Of a stretch of 13,308 nt of DNA, positions 11,445-13,308 are shown piece after piece. How positions within the stretch are numbered: the first letter of the stretch is position 1; the number at the start of each line of letters is the position of its first letter. The stretch comes from CAILAD01 sp964397085 (lineage in GTDB: Bacteria > Patescibacteriota > Saccharimonadia > CAILAD01 > BJGX01). A program made the translations under genes and the position numbers. The stretch covers positions 1-13,308 of the forward strand of contig CAYNHH010000022.1 of the NCBI GenBank assembly GCA_964397085.1, written 5' to 3'. The notes beneath the pieces are model-generated. The model searched no databases and had not been told where the DNA came from. It saw nothing but the letters and a program-made list of their open reading frames with translations.

Positions 11445-13298
11445 ATGCAAACTAAAAAACTTCTCAATACATATGATGTAATAGTGATAGGCGCGGGTCA
11501 TGCTGGCTGTGAGGCGGCTATTGCAAGCGCTAAAATTGGTGCCAAAACATTACTCATTACAGCCAACTTACAAAAAGTAGCAGCTTTGCCATGTAACCCG
11601 TCGGTGGGTGGGCCAGGAAAAGGCCACTTGGTGCGTGAAATAGATGCATTGGGAGGAACTATGGCTCGAGTAGTGGATGCCTCGGCAATCCAACTCAAAG
11701 AACTTAATACCAGTAAGGGCCCTGCCGTGCGAGCATACCGTGCGCAACTAGATAGAGATGGCTACAACAAGGCTATGATTGAAGAACTGCAAAATGTACC
11801 AAACCTCGATTTTCTTGAGGATGAGGCGATTGGAGTGCAAGCTACTGAGGGTAAGATTAGCACTGTTATTACTAAGTCGCATGGTGATATTGTTACAAAA
11901 ACTGCAATTGTTTGTTCAGGAACGTTCCTAAATGGCGAGATAATACTTGGGCCAAAGGTAATAAAAAAAGGTGGGAGAATAGACGAGAAGGCTAGCCATG
12001 GTCTGTCTGAATCACTGACTGCTCTTGGTCTCAAAAGAGGACGGCTTAAGACCGGTACTCCACCACGCATTAAGCGCAGTAGTATAAATTATTCAAAGCT
12101 TGAGCTTGCACCAGGTACAGCTGGTAAGATTAGCTTTACTCATCCAGATAGAGAATTGATGCCATTAGCTGATCAAGAGTTGTGCTGGCTGACTTACACT
12201 ACTCAAGATACACACCAAATGATACTAGATAATTACGAAAGTTCTGGTAATATTTCGGGGCTTATTACTGAGACCGGGCCAAGAAGTTGCCCAAGTCTTG
12301 ATCTAAAAGTTAAAAACTTTCCTGATAAAGTTCGTCACCCTATATTTATTGAGCCAGTTGGTCGTGAAGTCAGTGAAGATGGGGAGCGTATGTATTTGCA
12401 GGGTTGCAGCACAGCATTCTCAGCCGAGTGGCAAGAGAAGATCTTCAGAACTATCCCAGGGCTAGAGAATGCGGAATTCTTGGAGTATGGATACGCAGTG
12501 CGTTATGATTATTTCTTGCCTCACCAGCTCAAGACAAGTCTTGAAACAAAAGTGGTCGATGGGCTATTCCTTGCTGGCCAAATGAATGGTACTACAGGAT
12601 ATGAAGAGGCAGCTGCACAAGGGTTGATAGCTGGAATCAATGCGGCACGACTATCGAAAGGTAAAAAACCTTTTGTATTGGGAAGGGCCGAGGCATATAT
12701 TGGAGTGCTTATAGAAGACTTAGTAACTAAAACACATGTTGAGCCATATAGGATGTTTACGAGCCGTGCTGAGTACAGGTTACTTCTAAGAAATGACAAT
12801 GCAGACGTACGACTCACCAAGAAGGGCTTTGATGTTGGCTTGCAATCTAAATCGGCGCTCGAGAGAGTAGAAGCTAAGATTGCGGTTATTGAATCACAGC
12901 TGGCGTTACTTAAGTCTACCAAAGTTCGCCTGCAGGGTGAGACGATTTCTGCTCTTGATTGGCTCAAACGGCCAGAGAATACTCGAGAAGGCTTAGAAAT
13001 GGTTTGCGGAGTTACACTACTAGAAGAGTTTGCTTATAATGTTGAGATCTTGGCAAAATATTCAGGATATTTTGAGCGACAGGCACGTGAGGCTCGCAAA
13101 TTACAAGACAAACAACACCACACATTGCCTGAAGGCCTTGATTATCAAAGCATATCGGGTCTGAGAAATGAGGCCAAGAAGCGCCTTGCAGAGATTCGTC
13201 CAGAGTCACTTGCGCAAGCATCCCTAGTACAGGGTGTGACACCGGCTGATTTAAGTCTTATTATGGTGCATGCCCATGCTTTGCGTGGCACTAGCTAA
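11445..13298 (+). CDS. mnmG: MnmG (GidA), tRNA uridine 5-carboxymethylaminomethyl modification enzyme
   Basis: This FAD-dependent enzyme works with the GTPase MnmE to modify the wobble uridine U34 of certain tRNAs, using methylenetetrahydrofolate. From the ATG at 11445 it has 617 residues, close to the 629 of the E. coli protein. The Rossmann FAD motif GAGHAG is at 16-21, preceded by DVIVI. CNPSVGGPGKGH (50-61) is the family signature and its Cys50 matches catalytic Cys47 of E. coli. GPRSCPSLDLK contains Cys282, which matches Cys277. GTTGYEEAAAQGL and EPYRMFTSRAEYRL follow, and the C-terminus has IRPESLAQASLVQGVTPADL, so the protein is complete. The GTG at 11418 would add nine residues not seen in the family. 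mnmE is not in the window. It appears to be a normal housekeeping gene. Confidence 0.97.
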   Translation: MQTKKLLNTYDVIVIGAGHAGCEAAIASAKIGAKTLLITANLQKVAALPCNPSVGGPGKGHLVREIDALGGTMARVVDASAIQLKELNTSKGPAVRAYRAQLDRDGYNKAMIEELQNVPNLDFLEDEAIGVQATEGKISTVITKSHGDIVTKTAIVCSGTFLNGEIILGPKVIKKGGRIDEKASHGLSESLTALGLKRGRLKTGTPPRIKRSSINYSKLELAPGTAGKISFTHPDRELMPLADQELCWLTYTTQDTHQMILDNYESSGNISGLITETGPRSCPSLDLKVKNFPDKVRHPIFIEPVGREVSEDGERMYLQGCSTAFSAEWQEKIFRTIPGLENAEFLEYGYAVRYDYFLPHQLKTSLETKVVDGLFLAGQMNGTTGYEEAAAQGLIAGINAARLSKGKKPFVLGRAEAYIGVLIEDLVTKTHVEPYRMFTSRAEYRLLLRNDNADVRLTKKGFDVGLQSKSALERVEAKIAVIESQLALLKSTKVRLQGETISALDWLKRPENTREGLEMVCGVTLLEEFAYNVEILAKYSGYFERQAREARKLQDKQHHTLPEGLDYQSISGLRNEAKKRLAEIRPESLAQASLVQGVTPADLSLIMVHAHALRGTS

Positions 13299-13308
13299 AC
13301 CTGTACAA

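Noticed and set aside
12521..12967. 148-codon open frame on the - strand inside mnmG
   Set aside because: mnmG is complete and conserved across this interval; the antisense frame is chance.
1..13308. CRISPR array, tRNA or rRNA genes, insertion sequences, alternative UGA code
   Set aside because: No regularly spaced short repeats, no cloverleaf or rRNA-like stretches, no transposase or terminal inverted repeats, and TGA acts as a stop in three genes without interrupting others.

Overview
The window is one locus from a Gram-positive-like or reduced bacterium, most probably a Candidate Phyla Radiation (Patescibacteria) member. Saccharibacteria (TM7) is my best guess. The guess rests on the gene set (a compact type IV pilus cluster with PilO, PilB, PilT, PilC, PilA, PilD and no secretin gene in view), small tightly packed genes, an AT-leaning composition, a lone Xer recombinase, and few Shine-Dalgarno sequences. 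TGA is used as a true stop (pilD, the FimT/GspH-like gene, the pentapeptide gene) and does not interrupt any gene, so this is the standard code and not the UGA=Gly code of Gracilibacteria/Absconditabacteria. No 16S or other decisive marker is present, so the taxonomy is inference.

Layout. (1) 1-4659: the pilus motor and assembly platform, all on the + strand and nearly gapless: the 3' end of pilO, an unrecognised 80-residue membrane-anchored protein, pilB (extension ATPase), pilT (retraction ATPase) and pilC (platform). (2) 4669-5874: the major pilin gene present twice. A 568-bp block holding promoter, pilA and terminator is repeated without a single base change (4669-5236 and 5307-5874), separated by 70 bp of unique AT-rich sequence. 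(3) 5901-9787: pilD (prepilin peptidase) followed by four minor prepilin genes whose order matches the GspH-I-J-K / FimU-PilV-PilW-PilX order of pilus and type II secretion initiation complexes. (4) 9789-10700 on the - strand: a tyrosine recombinase of the XerC/D type, converging on the minor pilin operon with only one base between stop codons. (5) 10763-13298: a pentapeptide-repeat protein, then mnmG (tRNA wobble uridine modification), a complete housekeeping gene.

How it fits together. PilD would cut the leader peptides of all six prepilins. The H/I/J/K-like minor pilins would start the fibre, and PilA (two identical genes) would form its body. PilC with PilO and its missing upstream partners (normally PilM and PilN) would form the inner-membrane platform. 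PilB would drive extension and PilT retraction, so a retractile, twitching or host-attachment pilus is predicted.

The most notable signals are the perfect promoter-to-terminator duplication of pilA and a recurring promoter arrangement. At five genes (pilD, the FimT/GspH-like gene, xer, the pentapeptide gene, mnmG) a good -10 box sits only 6-9 bases before the ATG, which predicts leaderless mRNAs. In contrast, pilA and pilT carry clear Shine-Dalgarno sequences. I see no CRISPR array, tRNA, rRNA, insertion sequence or wholly new system here. No stretch longer than 300 bases lacks a gene.
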